Shown in pieces: positions 33,660-42,746 of a stretch of DNA of 64,000 nucleotides (its first letter is position 1; every line of letters begins with the position of its first letter). The notes beneath the pieces are model-generated. The model did no database searches and had not been told where the DNA came from. It worked only from the letters and a program-made list of their open reading frames with translations. Source of the DNA: Herbaspirillum aquaticum (GTDB taxonomy: Bacteria > Pseudomonadota > Gammaproteobacteria > Burkholderiales > Burkholderiaceae_D); NCBI RefSeq assembly GCF_002213425.1, contig NZ_NJGV01000028.1:1-64000 (forward strand). The letters are read 5' to 3'. The position numbers and the translations under genes are program-made.

Positions 33660-33971
33660 ATGACCAAGACCTTCCTCACCGCCGCCGTACTGGCCGCTGC
33701 CACTTTCGCCACCGGCGCCTATGCCCAGTCCTATGACCAGGGCGGCAGCACCATGCAGGGCAGCCCGCAGCAGCAATACGACTCGTCGTCCTCGAGCTCG
33801 CAGTACTACAACTACCAGGGCGACCAGACCAGCTCGCCGGCCGCCATGCAGGAAAGCGGCGAGAACGGCCGCTACGTCGACCGCAAGAGCTACGAAGTGC
33901 CCAACGGTCGCCCCAACAACTATGCGCGTGAACTGAAGGACGGCCCGCTGGGTACCTCCCCGGGCGCATAA
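33660..33971 (+). CDS. Small secreted Ser/Gln/Tyr-rich protein
   Basis: A 103-residue protein with an AAAGGAGA ribosome binding site and a clear signal peptide (MTKTFLTAAVLAAATFATGAYA, cleavage after AYA). The mature protein is hydrophilic with a Ser/Gln/Tyr tract (QQQYDSSSSSSQYYNYQGD) and a more conserved-looking end (YVDRKSYEVPNGRPNNYARE). Low-complexity and Tyr/Gln-rich sequence suggests a disordered periplasmic or matrix protein. No family recognised. A strong terminator follows. Confidence 0.75.
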   Translation: MTKTFLTAAVLAAATFATGAYAQSYDQGGSTMQGSPQQQYDSSSSSSQYYNYQGDQTSSPAAMQESGENGRYVDRKSYEVPNGRPNNYARELKDGPLGTSPGA

Positions 33972-33995
33972 TTTCCTTCCCTCACGTCGACCTCA

Positions 33996-34022
33996 AAGCC
34001 CCGGCCCAGGCCGGGGCTTTTT
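33996..34022 (+). terminator. Rho-independent terminator
   Basis: AAGCCCCGGCC/GGCCGGGGCTT stem with a three-base loop and TTTTT, 25 bases after the secreted-protein stop. Confidence 0.88.
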
Positions 34023-34110
34023 GCATGCGCGCAACCTCCTCGCGCGCCATGCCGTAGAATCGCGCTTTTGCCGGCGCCTCTTCCTTGCGCCGGACGCACC
34101 TGGTCCTGCG

Positions 34111-35016
34111 ATGAATCCTCAACTTGTCGGCCGCGGCATCGGCTTGTCCGTACTGGCCTCTTCCCTGTTTGCGTTTCTTTCCGGCTACACCCGCCTGCTG
34201 GCGCCACTGGATGGCACGGACATCTTCGCCTGGCGCATCCTCATCACCCTGCTCTGCGTCATCGGGCTGCTGGCCTGGCGCGGCGAACTGCCGCGCCTGC
34301 GCGCGGCCATGGGCGAGCTGCTGGCCAGTCCGGCAAGCGTCGCGCTGCTGGTGCTGATGGCAGCCCTGCTGGCTTTGCAGCAATGGCTGTTCCTGTGGGG
34401 CTCGGTCAACGGCCGGGCACTGGAAGTCTCGCTGGGCTACTTCATGCTGCCCTTGTCGATGGTGCTGGTGGGGCGCTTCCACTATGGCGAGAAGATGGAC
34501 CTGCTGCAGCGCCTGGCGGTACTGTGCGCCTGCATCGGCGTGGCCCACGAGCTGTGGATGACGCGCGCATTCTCGTGGCCGACACTGGCGGTGGCGCTGG
34601 GCTATCCGCCCTACTTCATCCTGCGCCGGCGCATCCGCCTCGACTCCATGCTCATCTTCGCGGTGGAACTGATGGTGCTGGCGCTGCCCTCGCTGGCGGC
34701 CTTGATGCTCAGCCCCGCCACCCTGCCTACCCTGCACACGCCGGCCATGTGGCTGCTGCTGCCGGGCCTGGGGATATTGAGCATGATCGCGCTGACCAGC
34801 TACCTGCGCGCCGGCAAGCTGCTGCCCATGGGCCTGTTCGGCATCCTCGGCTATGTGGAACCGGTCCTGCTGGTACTGGTGGCCATGGCGGTGCTGGGGG
34901 AGACGCTGCAGGCCGCGCAACTGGGCACCTATGTGCCGATCTGGCTGTCGGTGCTGCTGACCGCCCTGCACAGCGTCAAGCTGATGCGCCGCCCCGCCGT
35001 CCAGCCCATGAATTGA
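34111..35016 (+). CDS. rarD: RarD-type EamA permease
   Basis: A 301-residue inner-membrane protein with ten hydrophobic segments. GYFMLPLSMVLVGRFHYGEKM and ALGYPPYFILRRRIRLDSM are characteristic of the RarD branch (the central GYF..P..MVLvGR motif and the PYF.lRR motif). Start 34,111 gives the standard length. The role of RarD is not firmly known; it belongs to the drug/metabolite transporter superfamily. Confidence 0.85.
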   Translation: MNPQLVGRGIGLSVLASSLFAFLSGYTRLLAPLDGTDIFAWRILITLLCVIGLLAWRGELPRLRAAMGELLASPASVALLVLMAALLALQQWLFLWGSVNGRALEVSLGYFMLPLSMVLVGRFHYGEKMDLLQRLAVLCACIGVAHELWMTRAFSWPTLAVALGYPPYFILRRRIRLDSMLIFAVELMVLALPSLAALMLSPATLPTLHTPAMWLLLPGLGILSMIALTSYLRAGKLLPMGLFGILGYVEPVLLVLVAMAVLGETLQAAQLGTYVPIWLSVLLTALHSVKLMRRPAVQPMN

Positions 35017-35128
35017 GGGCATTTTCGCGGACTGATCGCGGCCAGCACGGCTGAGGTATCTCCTTATACTGGATCAAACGGTCAACCCTGGGGAGGGATG
35101 CGGCCGGCCATAGGGGGAGACAAATCAC

Positions 35129-36697
35129 ATGCGGCCAATGCTGGCAAAGGCAGGGAGCGTGGCGCGCCATTCGGTGGCGCGGCGGGCACGGCTGTTCGTC
35201 GTGCTGATCTGCGTGGCCATCGCCGCCGGCCACGTCTGGCAGAGCCTGGCCGCGCGCCAGGTACAGCTGGACAACACCCGCGTCTACGCCGGCAACATCG
35301 CGCGCGCCTTGGCGCGCCATGCCTATGACGTGTTCCAGGCGACCCATGGCGCGCTGATCAACATCAGCGACCGCATCGACGAGAGCGGCACCACCCATGC
35401 AAAGCTGCACGCCATGAGCCCGATCCTGCGCCGCCTGGCCGGCGAAATGCCGCAGCTCGACGGACTCTACATCTTCGACGAACAGGGCAATCGCGTGGCC
35501 ACCTCCTCGCAGCCGCGCGCCAGCGATGCCAACAACAGCGACCGCGAGTATTTCATCTATCACCGCGACCACGAGGATCCCGAGCCGCGCATTCATCCTA
35601 CCCTGCTCAGCCGCAGTACCGACCAGTGGGTCATCCCGATGTCGCGCCGCCTGAATCATCCCGATGGCCGCTTTGCCGGGCTGCTGCTGGCGACCTTGCG
35701 GCTGGATCATTTCAACGCCCTCTACCAGACCGTGGAGATCGGCCGCGACAGCTCCATCCTGCTGCTGCTGCGACCTGGCAAGGTACTGACGCGGCAACCT
35801 TTCGAACCGGCCTTCATCAATCGTGACCTGAGCCTGGACCCGGTCATCGGCGAAGTACTGGCCAGCCAGGGCAGCGGCCATGTGCTGCTGAATTCGCCCC
35901 TGGACAATATTGACCGCTACGTGTCGTTCCAGCCGGTACTGGACTTCCCGCTGATCGTCACCGTGACCACCGCGAGCGAGGAAGCGCTGGCACCATGGCG
36001 GCAGCAGACCATCGTGTATGGCGCAGCCGTGCTGCTGTTGCTGATCATCATCGGCCTGTTCGGCTGGCGGCTGATCGCCCAGATCGAGTTGCGCCTGCTC
36101 GCCGAGGACCGCGCGCTGCAGGTGATGGGCGAGCTGCACCAGGCCAACCAGCGGCTGGAGCAGCTGGCGCATCAGGATGGCCTGACCGGCCTGGCCAACC
36201 GGCGCCATCTCGATACCGTACTGGAGGCTGAATTCCGGCGCGCCCTGCGCAGCGGGTCGGCGCTGTCGCTGATCATGATCGACGTCGATTTCTTCAAGCA
36301 GTACAACGATCTCTATGGCCACCAGGCCGGTGACGAATGCCTGCGCCGCATCGCCGCCGTATTGAAGGAACGCCAGCGCCGTCCCGGCGACCTCGCCGCG
36401 CGCTATGGCGGCGAGGAGATGCTGATGCTGTTGCCCGAAACCGATGCTGCCGGGGCCATGCAGGTGGCCGAAAAAATCCGCGCCGGCATCCAGGCGCTGG
36501 ACCTGCCGCATCGCGGCAATCCGCGTGGCGTGGTCACGGCCAGCGCCGGCGTGTGTGCCATGGAATTGCTGCCGCCCGGGGAACGCGCGGCGCAAGACCT
36601 GGTGGGGCGCGCCGATGCCGCGCTCTACGAGGCCAAGCATGGTGGCCGCAATCAGGTACGGCTGGCGCAGAGGGAGCTGCCGCCGGTCCATCCCTGA
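35129..36697 (+). CDS. Membrane diguanylate cyclase with Cache sensor
   Basis: A 522-residue enzyme making c-di-GMP. N-terminal helix at about 20-40, periplasmic double-Cache-like sensor (about 45-280: DGLYIFDEQGNRVATSS, NNSDREYFIYHRDH, ISRR-type core), second helix at about 292-315, then GGDEF domain from about 345 (DGLTGLANRRHLD). The active site is GGEEM (427-431), a functional variant of GGDEF, and an RPGD inhibitory site lies at 418-421, so product feedback is expected. GGGGAG precedes the start. Fits the signalling character of the region. Confidence 0.9.
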   Translation: MRPMLAKAGSVARHSVARRARLFVVLICVAIAAGHVWQSLAARQVQLDNTRVYAGNIARALARHAYDVFQATHGALINISDRIDESGTTHAKLHAMSPILRRLAGEMPQLDGLYIFDEQGNRVATSSQPRASDANNSDREYFIYHRDHEDPEPRIHPTLLSRSTDQWVIPMSRRLNHPDGRFAGLLLATLRLDHFNALYQTVEIGRDSSILLLLRPGKVLTRQPFEPAFINRDLSLDPVIGEVLASQGSGHVLLNSPLDNIDRYVSFQPVLDFPLIVTVTTASEEALAPWRQQTIVYGAAVLLLLIIIGLFGWRLIAQIELRLLAEDRALQVMGELHQANQRLEQLAHQDGLTGLANRRHLDTVLEAEFRRALRSGSALSLIMIDVDFFKQYNDLYGHQAGDECLRRIAAVLKERQRRPGDLAARYGGEEMLMLLPETDAAGAMQVAEKIRAGIQALDLPHRGNPRGVVTASAGVCAMELLPPGERAAQDLVGRADAALYEAKHGGRNQVRLAQRELPPVHP

Positions 36698-36705
36698 AAA
36701 ATCCG

Positions 36706-36777
36706 TACAGGAATTGGGCGCAGGAATCGGCGCACGAAGGGGTGCAGGAAAGCGGACAGGAAAGCGCACATGAAAAA
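36706..36777. repeat. Six degenerate 12-bp tandem repeats
   Basis: Units of pattern GCGCAGGAAAGC start at 36,706, 36,718, 36,730, 36,742, 36,754 and 36,766, directly after the cyclase stop and before its terminator. In one plus frame they read as four-residue repeats of the AQES/AHEG type, but that frame has no start of its own. Confidence 0.7.
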
Positions 36778-36808
36778 TGCCGCCGGGCGCCAACCCGGCG
36801 GCATTTCT
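36776..36808. terminator. Bidirectional terminator between the cyclase and fbp
   Basis: AATGCCGCCGGG and CCCGGCGGCATT form a 12-pair stem with a six-base loop; A-rich sequence on the left and TTTCT on the right allow termination of both convergent genes. Confidence 0.75.
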
Positions 36809-36836
36809 GTTGCAACGGACGAAGGACGCGCCGGGC

Positions 36837-37838
36837 TTATTGCTGGTGATAGGACGTCACGCGCTCCACTTCATTCTTCGAACCCAGGAACACGGCCACG
36901 CGCTGGTGCAGCTTTTCCGGTTGGATGTCGAGGATGCGCTGCTGGCCATCGGTAGCGGCGCCACCGGCCTGCTCGACGATGAAGGCCATCGGGTTGGCTT
37001 CGTACATCAGGCGCAGCTTGCCCGGCTTGCCCGGCTCACGCGCATCGGCCGGGTACATGAAGATGCCGCCACGGTTCAGGATGCGATGCACGTCGGCCAC
37101 CATGGAGGCGATCCAGCGCATGTTGAAATCCTTGCCGCGCGGACCGGTGGAACCGGCCAGCATTTCATCCACGTAGCGGGTGACCGGCGGGAACCAGTGA
37201 CGCTGGTTGGAGGCGTTGATGGCGAATTCCTTGGTGTCTTCGGGAATCTTGATGTCCTTCTGGGTCAGCACCCAGGCGCCCATTTCGCGGTCCAGGGTGA
37301 AGCAGTGCACGCCGTCGCCGGTGGTCAGCACCAGCACGGTCTGCGGGCCATAGACGGCATAGCCGGCGGCGACCTGCCTGGTGCCGGGCTGCATGAAGTC
37401 CTGCTCGCTGGGTTCGGTCATGCCTTCCGGGGCCTTGAGCACCGAGAAGATGGTGCCGATGGAGACGTTGACGTCGATGTTGGAGGAGCCGTCCAGGGGA
37501 TCAAACATCAGCAGGTATTCGCCCTTGGGATAGCGGTTGGGGATGCGGTGGATGGTCTCCATTTCCTCGGAGGCCATGGCCGCCAGGTGGCCGCCCCATT
37601 CATTGGCTTCCAGCAGGATCTCGTTGGAGATCACGTCCAGCTTCTTCTGCACTTCGCCCTGCACGTTCTCGCTGCCGGCGCTGCCCAGCACTTCGCCCAG
37701 CGCGCCCTTGCCGACCGCATGCGAGATCGACTTGCAGGCACGGCCGACGACTTCGATCAGCAGGCGCAGTTCGGACGGGATCTTGTTGTGCAGACGCTGC
37801 TGCTCGATCAGGTGTTGCGTGAGGCTGATACGTTTCAT
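36837..37838 (-). CDS. fbp: Fructose-1,6-bisphosphatase, class I
   Basis: A 333-residue gluconeogenic enzyme. Key motifs are [31 protein letters not shown] (metal and substrate site), and [21 protein letters not shown] near the C terminus, all intact. AAGGAAG precedes the ATG. Length is normal for the bacterial class I enzyme. It lies 75 bases downstream of pepN in the same direction; co-transcription is likely in Burkholderiales-type genomes. Confidence 0.96.
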   Translation of the reverse strand: MKRISLTQHLIEQQRLHNKIPSELRLLIEVVGRACKSISHAVGKGALGEVLGSAGSENVQGEVQKKLDVISNEILLEANEWGGHLAAMASEEMETIHRIPNRYPKGEYLLMFDPLDGSSNIDVNVSIGTIFSVLKAPEGMTEPSEQDFMQPGTRQVAAGYAVYGPQTVLVLTTGDGVHCFTLDREMGAWVLTQKDIKIPEDTKEFAINASNQRHWFPPVTRYVDEMLAGSTGPRGKDFNMRWIASMVADVHRILNRGGIFMYPADAREPGKPGKLRLMYEANPMAFIVEQAGGAATDGQQRILDIQPEKLHQRVAVFLGSKNEVERVTSYHQQ

Positions 37839-37913
37839 GGTGGTCTTCCTTGCAGTGGTTTTTATTTAATGAATCGGATGAATGAGTGAGGGGGCAATTA
37901 TCTGTCTGACAGA

Positions 37914-40610
37914 TCAATCGGCCAGGGCCTTGCTGATGACTTCGGCCACATCGCGCGAGAGTTTGGGGGTAGCCGCAACCTGTTGCAGGGCCAGGCGCAT
38001 CTTTTCCTGCAGCGCCGGGGTGTACTTGCGCCAGCGGTCCAGGCTGCGCGCCAGGCGCGCTGCCACTTGCGGGTTGCTGGCGTTCAAGGCGATCACCTGC
38101 TCGGCCCAGAAGGCATAGCCATTGCCGTCCAGTGCATGGAAGGCCGAGGGGTTGCCGTTGCAGAAGCTGAAGATCAGGCTGCGGGCGCGATTGGGGTTCT
38201 TCAGCGTGAAGGCCGGATGCTCGGTCAGGGTACGCACGGTGTTCACATCGGCATTGCGGGCCGTGGCTTGCAGGGTGAACCACTTGTCGATGACCAGGGC
38301 TTCCTGTTCGAACTCGGCATAGAAGCGCTGCAGCGCTTCGCTCTTGCCGGGGGCAGCGCTGTTCAACACCGCCGACAGAGCAGCCAGGCGGTCGGTCATG
38401 TTGTTGGCGTCCTGGTCCTGCTGCTGGGCCAGGGCCATGGCTTCTTCATCATCGAGCTCGGCCAGGTAGGACAGGGCCACGTTCTTCAAGGCACGGTGGC
38501 CGGCCGATGCGGCGTCGGGGCTGTAGGCGCCCGGGGTCTGGTGGGCGCGATACACCGCCAGCAGATCATCGCGCAGTTCGCGCGCCAGCGAGCGGCGCAG
38601 GAACTGGCGCGCCACATGGATGGCGTGCGGGTCGATGACTTCCATCTGTTCGGCGATCATGGTTTCCGACGGCAGGGTCAGCACCAGTTCGCGGAAGGCC
38701 GGGTCCAGCGACTCGTCCTTGAGGGTGGCACGCAGGGCTTCAGCCAGGGCGCCATCGTGCTCGATGTTGTTGAGCACGGTGTCGACCGCCACCACATGGC
38801 CGGACTGGCGCGCGGCCTGCACGGCCACCGTCAGGTTCAGCAGGCGGCGCGTGGCCAAGCGCTGGCCGGCTTCCCAGCGGTTGAAGGCATCGCTGTCGTG
38901 GGCCATCAGGAAGGCCAGTTCGGCATCGCTGTAGTCGTACTGCAGGACCACCGGGGCGGAGAAACCGCGCAGCAGCGAGGGTACCGGTTTTGCATCGACA
39001 TTGGTGAAGGTGAAGCTCTGCTTGGCCTTGGTCAGTTCCAGCACGCGGGTGGTGGCACCGGCTTTCTTCTCGCCTTGCAGGGTCAGCGCCAGGTCACGAC
39101 CCTGCGCATCCAGGAGGCCCACGGCCACGGGAATGTGGAAGGGCTGTTTCTTCTTCTGGCCGGGCGTGGCCGGGCAGCTTTGTTCCAGCGTCAGGGTCAG
39201 GGTCTTGCGCTTGGCATCGTAGTCGACTGCGGCTTGTACCAGCGGGGTGCCGGCCTGGCTGTACCAGCGTTCGAACTGCGACAGGTCGCGGCCGTTGGCG
39301 TCGGCCATGGCGGCGCGGAAATCGTCGCAGGTCACGGCCTGGCCATCGTGGCGCTTGAAGTACAGGTCCATGCCCTTGCGGAAGCCATCGCGGCCCAGCA
39401 GGGTCTGGTACATGCGCACGACCTCAGCGCCCTTTTCATAGACGGTGACGGTGTAGAAATTGTTGATTTCCACGAAGGAGTCAGGACGCACCGGGTGTGC
39501 CATCGGACCGGCATCTTCCGGGAACTGGGCCTGGCGCAGCACGCGCACGTCATCGATGCGCTTGACGGCACGGCCGCTGTCGCTGCCGATCATGTCGGCC
39601 GAGAATTCCTGGTCGCGGAAAACGGTCAGGCCTTCCTTCAGCGACAGCTGGAACCAGTCGCGGCAGGTGACGCGGTTGCCGGTCCAGTTGTGGAAATACT
39701 CGTGGCCGACCACCGCTTCGATGTTGGCGAAGTCGACATCGGTGGCGATGCGCGGATTGGCCAGCACGTACTTGGTGTTGAAGATGTTCAAGCCCTTGTT
39801 TTCCATGGCGCCCATGTTGAAGTCGCCCACCGCCACGATCATGAAGCGGTCCAGGTCGAGATCCAGGCCGAAGCGCTCCACGTCCCAGGTGATGCTGTTC
39901 TTGAGCGACTCCATGGCGTGCTGGGTCTTGTCGAGGTTGCCCTCTTCCACCCACACCTGCAGCAGCGCATCGCGGCCCGAGTGCAGGCGCACGGTTTCTT
40001 CCTGGCAGACCAGCTGGCCGGCCACCAGGGCGAACAGGTAAGAGGGCTTCTTGAACGGATCCTCCCACTTGGCGTAGTGGCGGCCATCGGGCAGGTCGCC
40101 CTCCTCGATCAGGTTGCCGTTGGACAGCAGCACCGGATAGCGGGCCTTGTCAGCGCGCAGCATGACGGTGAATTTGGCCATCACGTCCGGGCGGTCCGGG
40201 AAGTAGGTGATCTTGCGGAAGCCTTCGGCTTCGCACTGGGTGAAGAAATTGCCGTTGGACACGTACAGGCCCATGAGCGAGGTATTGCGGTCCGGATGGA
40301 CCAGGGTCTCGATCTCAAGGGTTACCTTGGCCGGGGCGGCGGGGATGGTCAGCACGCCGCCGCCGATGCGGAAATCGCCCTTGGCCTGCGAGAGCGTCTT
40401 GCCGTTCAGGCGCAGGGCCACCAGTTCCAGCTCTTCGCCGAAGAGCACCAGGTCGCGGCCGCGGGCGGCGGGGTTGCGGGTCAGGGTGATGCGGGTGGCC
40501 ACACGGGTATCAGCGGGATCGAGGTCGAAACCCATCTCGACGGTGTCAGCCAGGTAATTGGGAGCGGCGTAGTCTTTACGGTAGATCGTCTGGGGCGTAT
40601 CGGTGCGCAT
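37914..40610 (-). CDS. pepN: Aminopeptidase N (M1 family)
   Basis: An 898-residue cytoplasmic zinc aminopeptidase. GAMEN at residues 267-271 (exopeptidase motif) and HEYFH at 303-307 with the third ligand in LKEGLTVFRD match E. coli PepN almost position for position. The start at 40,610 (MRTDTPQTIYRKDY) gives the standard N terminus; the frame extends upstream to 40,685 but without a site. Releases N-terminal residues from peptides. Upstream of fbp. Confidence 0.96.
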   Translation of the reverse strand: MRTDTPQTIYRKDYAAPNYLADTVEMGFDLDPADTRVATRITLTRNPAARGRDLVLFGEELELVALRLNGKTLSQAKGDFRIGGGVLTIPAAPAKVTLEIETLVHPDRNTSLMGLYVSNGNFFTQCEAEGFRKITYFPDRPDVMAKFTVMLRADKARYPVLLSNGNLIEEGDLPDGRHYAKWEDPFKKPSYLFALVAGQLVCQEETVRLHSGRDALLQVWVEEGNLDKTQHAMESLKNSITWDVERFGLDLDLDRFMIVAVGDFNMGAMENKGLNIFNTKYVLANPRIATDVDFANIEAVVGHEYFHNWTGNRVTCRDWFQLSLKEGLTVFRDQEFSADMIGSDSGRAVKRIDDVRVLRQAQFPEDAGPMAHPVRPDSFVEINNFYTVTVYEKGAEVVRMYQTLLGRDGFRKGMDLYFKRHDGQAVTCDDFRAAMADANGRDLSQFERWYSQAGTPLVQAAVDYDAKRKTLTLTLEQSCPATPGQKKKQPFHIPVAVGLLDAQGRDLALTLQGEKKAGATTRVLELTKAKQSFTFTNVDAKPVPSLLRGFSAPVVLQYDYSDAELAFLMAHDSDAFNRWEAGQRLATRRLLNLTVAVQAARQSGHVVAVDTVLNNIEHDGALAEALRATLKDESLDPAFRELVLTLPSETMIAEQMEVIDPHAIHVARQFLRRSLARELRDDLLAVYRAHQTPGAYSPDAASAGHRALKNVALSYLAELDDEEAMALAQQQDQDANNMTDRLAALSAVLNSAAPGKSEALQRFYAEFEQEALVIDKWFTLQATARNADVNTVRTLTEHPAFTLKNPNRARSLIFSFCNGNPSAFHALDGNGYAFWAEQVIALNASNPQVAARLARSLDRWRKYTPALQEKMRLALQQVAATPKLSRDVAEVISKALAD

Positions 40611-41036
40611 GGAGGCCTGTCCGGGAAGGGAAATGGAGGTCAGAAAGTGAAGGCTAAGGTGAAGGCTAAGACAGCAGGAAGCCAATTCAGGTGCAGCAAA
40701 AACCCGATTTTACCAATCATCCCGCACTGCGCGAATGGAATCGGCCGGATTTGCCGCGCTCTTCTCCGTCCAGCCCTGTTGGCGGGAAGCATGTTTCATA
40801 TCGGCTCCTGGCCAGTACAATGGCGGAACCGGCACTTGCCCCGGATTGGGGCGAAGCAGGCAGGCGCAGCAAGGTTTCCCGTCGATCGCTTTCCACGCGG
40901 GATCAAAATGACCGCGCGCAGGGTCTCACGAGGCCCGGCTTCCTGCCTTTTGCTTCATATCGCCGCGCAGGCGCCCTTCCCATGGCATCCCAGCCTTTTG
41001 CCCGGTGCCCGGCCTTTTTTCTGATGGAGTTCGTTC
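40611..41036. other. Divergent intergenic region between pepN and the lipoprotein gene
   Basis: About 425 bases. It contains a perfect 12-bp tandem pair GTGAAGGCTAAG (40,647-40,670). A plus-strand frame opens at 40,691 but runs into the lipoprotein gene out of register and is not credible. No RNA gene or clear promoter recognised. Confidence 0.4.
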
Positions 41037-41693
41037 ATGAAACGCTGGCTTTATCCTCTTCTTGCAGCGGCCAGCCTGCTGCTGTCCGGCTGCGCCTCGG
41101 TGATCGAGAGCAACGTCACGTCCTTCCACGCCTGGTCGCCCGATTACAACCAGCGCGCCTATGCCTTCGCCCCCGCCAAGGAGCAGGAAAACGACCTGCA
41201 ATACCAGAACTATGCCGGGCTGATCCGGCAGGAGCTGCAATTCCTGGGTTTCACGGAGGCGCGTGACCTGAAGGCGGCGCAATTGCAGGTCAGTTTCAGC
41301 TACGGGATGAATACCGAGCAGGTCGTGGTCAGCCGGCCGGCCTACGATCCCTACTTCTACGGCCCGGGCTGGGGACGCTTCGGTCCCTTCGGGCCACGTC
41401 CGTTCGGCTTCTATGGACCCTACGGTCCGTTCTATGACCCCTTCTGGGATGGCGGGCCGATGCAGACCACGAGCTATCCGGTCTTCCTGCGCCGCCTGCA
41501 GATCGGCATCAGCCAGGCCGGCGACGGCAAGAAGCTCTTCGACGTGGTGGTGGACAGCGAAGGCCAGCGTGCCGGATTGACGGCCGCCATGCCGGCCATG
41601 GTACGCGCGGCCTTCGAGGAGTTCCCCGGCCCCAGCGGGGTGACGCGCCACATCCGCATCAAGGTCGACAAGAACGGCCAGCCGGAGAACTGA
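41037..41693 (+). CDS. DUF4136-type lipoprotein
   Basis: A 218-residue outer-membrane lipoprotein: MKRWLYPLLAAASLLLSGCA has lipobox LSGC. The mature part has the DUF4136 pattern (YAFAPAKEQENDLQYQNYAG, IRQELQFLGFTEA, LQVSFSYGM, and late KKLFDVVVDSEG). A Gly/Pro/Phe/Tyr-rich insert (about residues 105-140) is unusually aromatic. Function unknown. GGAG lies 8 bases upstream of the ATG. Confidence 0.82.
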   Translation: MKRWLYPLLAAASLLLSGCASVIESNVTSFHAWSPDYNQRAYAFAPAKEQENDLQYQNYAGLIRQELQFLGFTEARDLKAAQLQVSFSYGMNTEQVVVSRPAYDPYFYGPGWGRFGPFGPRPFGFYGPYGPFYDPFWDGGPMQTTSYPVFLRRLQIGISQAGDGKKLFDVVVDSEGQRAGLTAAMPAMVRAAFEEFPGPSGVTRHIRIKVDKNGQPEN

Positions 41694-41699
41694 TCGTCC

Positions 41700-42635
41700 T
41701 CAGCCGTGCGGCGCCCGGCCCAGGCGCTTGCCCAGGCCCCAGATGCTCAGCAGCAGCAGTGCCCCGCCCAGCCATTGGGTGGCGCCCAGGGTCTGGCCCA
41801 GCAGCAGGGCTGCCAGCAGGACGGCGGTGAGCGGCTCGATCAGGGTGGCGACCGTCAGGGCCGTGGGCGTCAGGCGCGCGGCGCCCCAGCTGAACACCAG
41901 CAGCGCCAGCGCTGCCGTGACCACGCCCAGGTACAGGTACCAGGCCTGCGGCGGCAAGCCGCTGGGCCAGTGCAGCGGCCGCGCCAGGCTGGCCAGGCCC
42001 ATCACCAGGGCGGCCACCACGGTCAGGCAGGTGGCTGATGGGCCGGCCCCCAGGGCCGTCGAGAGTCGCCCGCTGATCATGGTGAATCCGGTATAGAGCA
42101 AGGCCGAAGCGACCGAGCAGGCCAGTCCGATGAGCAGGTCCAGCTGGCCCGATGCTGCACCGCCGTTCGTCTCGTGCCGCGCCACGATCAGCACGGTGCC
42201 GCCCAGCGCGGCGGTGAGCACCGCCGCCAGGGTCCAGTCCAGCTTCTCCTGTCCGCGCAGCAGCGCGATCACGGTGGAAAACACCGGCGGCAGGCACAGG
42301 GCGATCAGCGTGGGAATGGCCGCACCGATGCGCTCGATCCCGAGGAACCAGAACAGCACGTAGCCCGCCATGGTGGTCCCCGCCAGCACCACGGGCAGCA
42401 GCAGCGCACGCAGGGTCGGCAAGTGGATGCGCGTGCCGAACACCAGGCACAGGAACACGGCACCGACCGCAAAGCGCCAGAAGGAAATGTCACCCGGGGC
42501 GAAGCCGTATTGCGCAATCAGGATATTGACCACCAGGGCGCCGGTCCCCCACAGGAAGCCGGCGCTGCAGGCGGCAATCAGGGCCACGCCCGAATAATGG
42601 GGCGCAGCCAGCGAAGGCGTTCTGGAGCCGGACAC
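41700..42635 (-). CDS. EamA-family (DMT) permease
   Basis: A 311-residue, ten-helix transporter. GTG start at 42,635 chosen because AAGGAG lies five bases upstream; an ATG at 42,650 sits upstream of that site. The two EamA repeats can be seen (SAGFLWGTGALVVNILIAQY and RLSTALGAGPSATCLTVVAA, each opening a five-helix unit). Substrate unknown. Convergent with the lipoprotein gene, only 6 bases apart. Confidence 0.85.
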   Translation of the reverse strand: MSGSRTPSLAAPHYSGVALIAACSAGFLWGTGALVVNILIAQYGFAPGDISFWRFAVGAVFLCLVFGTRIHLPTLRALLLPVVLAGTTMAGYVLFWFLGIERIGAAIPTLIALCLPPVFSTVIALLRGQEKLDWTLAAVLTAALGGTVLIVARHETNGGAASGQLDLLIGLACSVASALLYTGFTMISGRLSTALGAGPSATCLTVVAALVMGLASLARPLHWPSGLPPQAWYLYLGVVTAALALLVFSWGAARLTPTALTVATLIEPLTAVLLAALLLGQTLGATQWLGGALLLLSIWGLGKRLGRAPHG

Positions 42636-42746
42636 GGCATCTCCTTGCAATGGGGTGGGGGTGGGTGTGGTGTCCCGGCCGGTGCCGGGCGCAGCGCCAC
42701 AGTGTAGCCCATCCCCCTGCCGCTCTGCTGGCGCGGCACCGTCGGC

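Noticed and set aside
34976-36793. Minus-strand open frame of 605 codons opposite the diguanylate cyclase
   Set aside because: Runs through the terminator and the 12-bp repeats and opposite a gene with intact GGEEM and Cache features.
37983-41024. Plus-strand open frame of 1013 codons opposite pepN
   Set aside because: It is the antisense of a gene with all PepN motifs intact. In GC-rich DNA long antisense frames are common; its sequence is His/Gly/Gln/Val-rich, without domains or a ribosome binding site.
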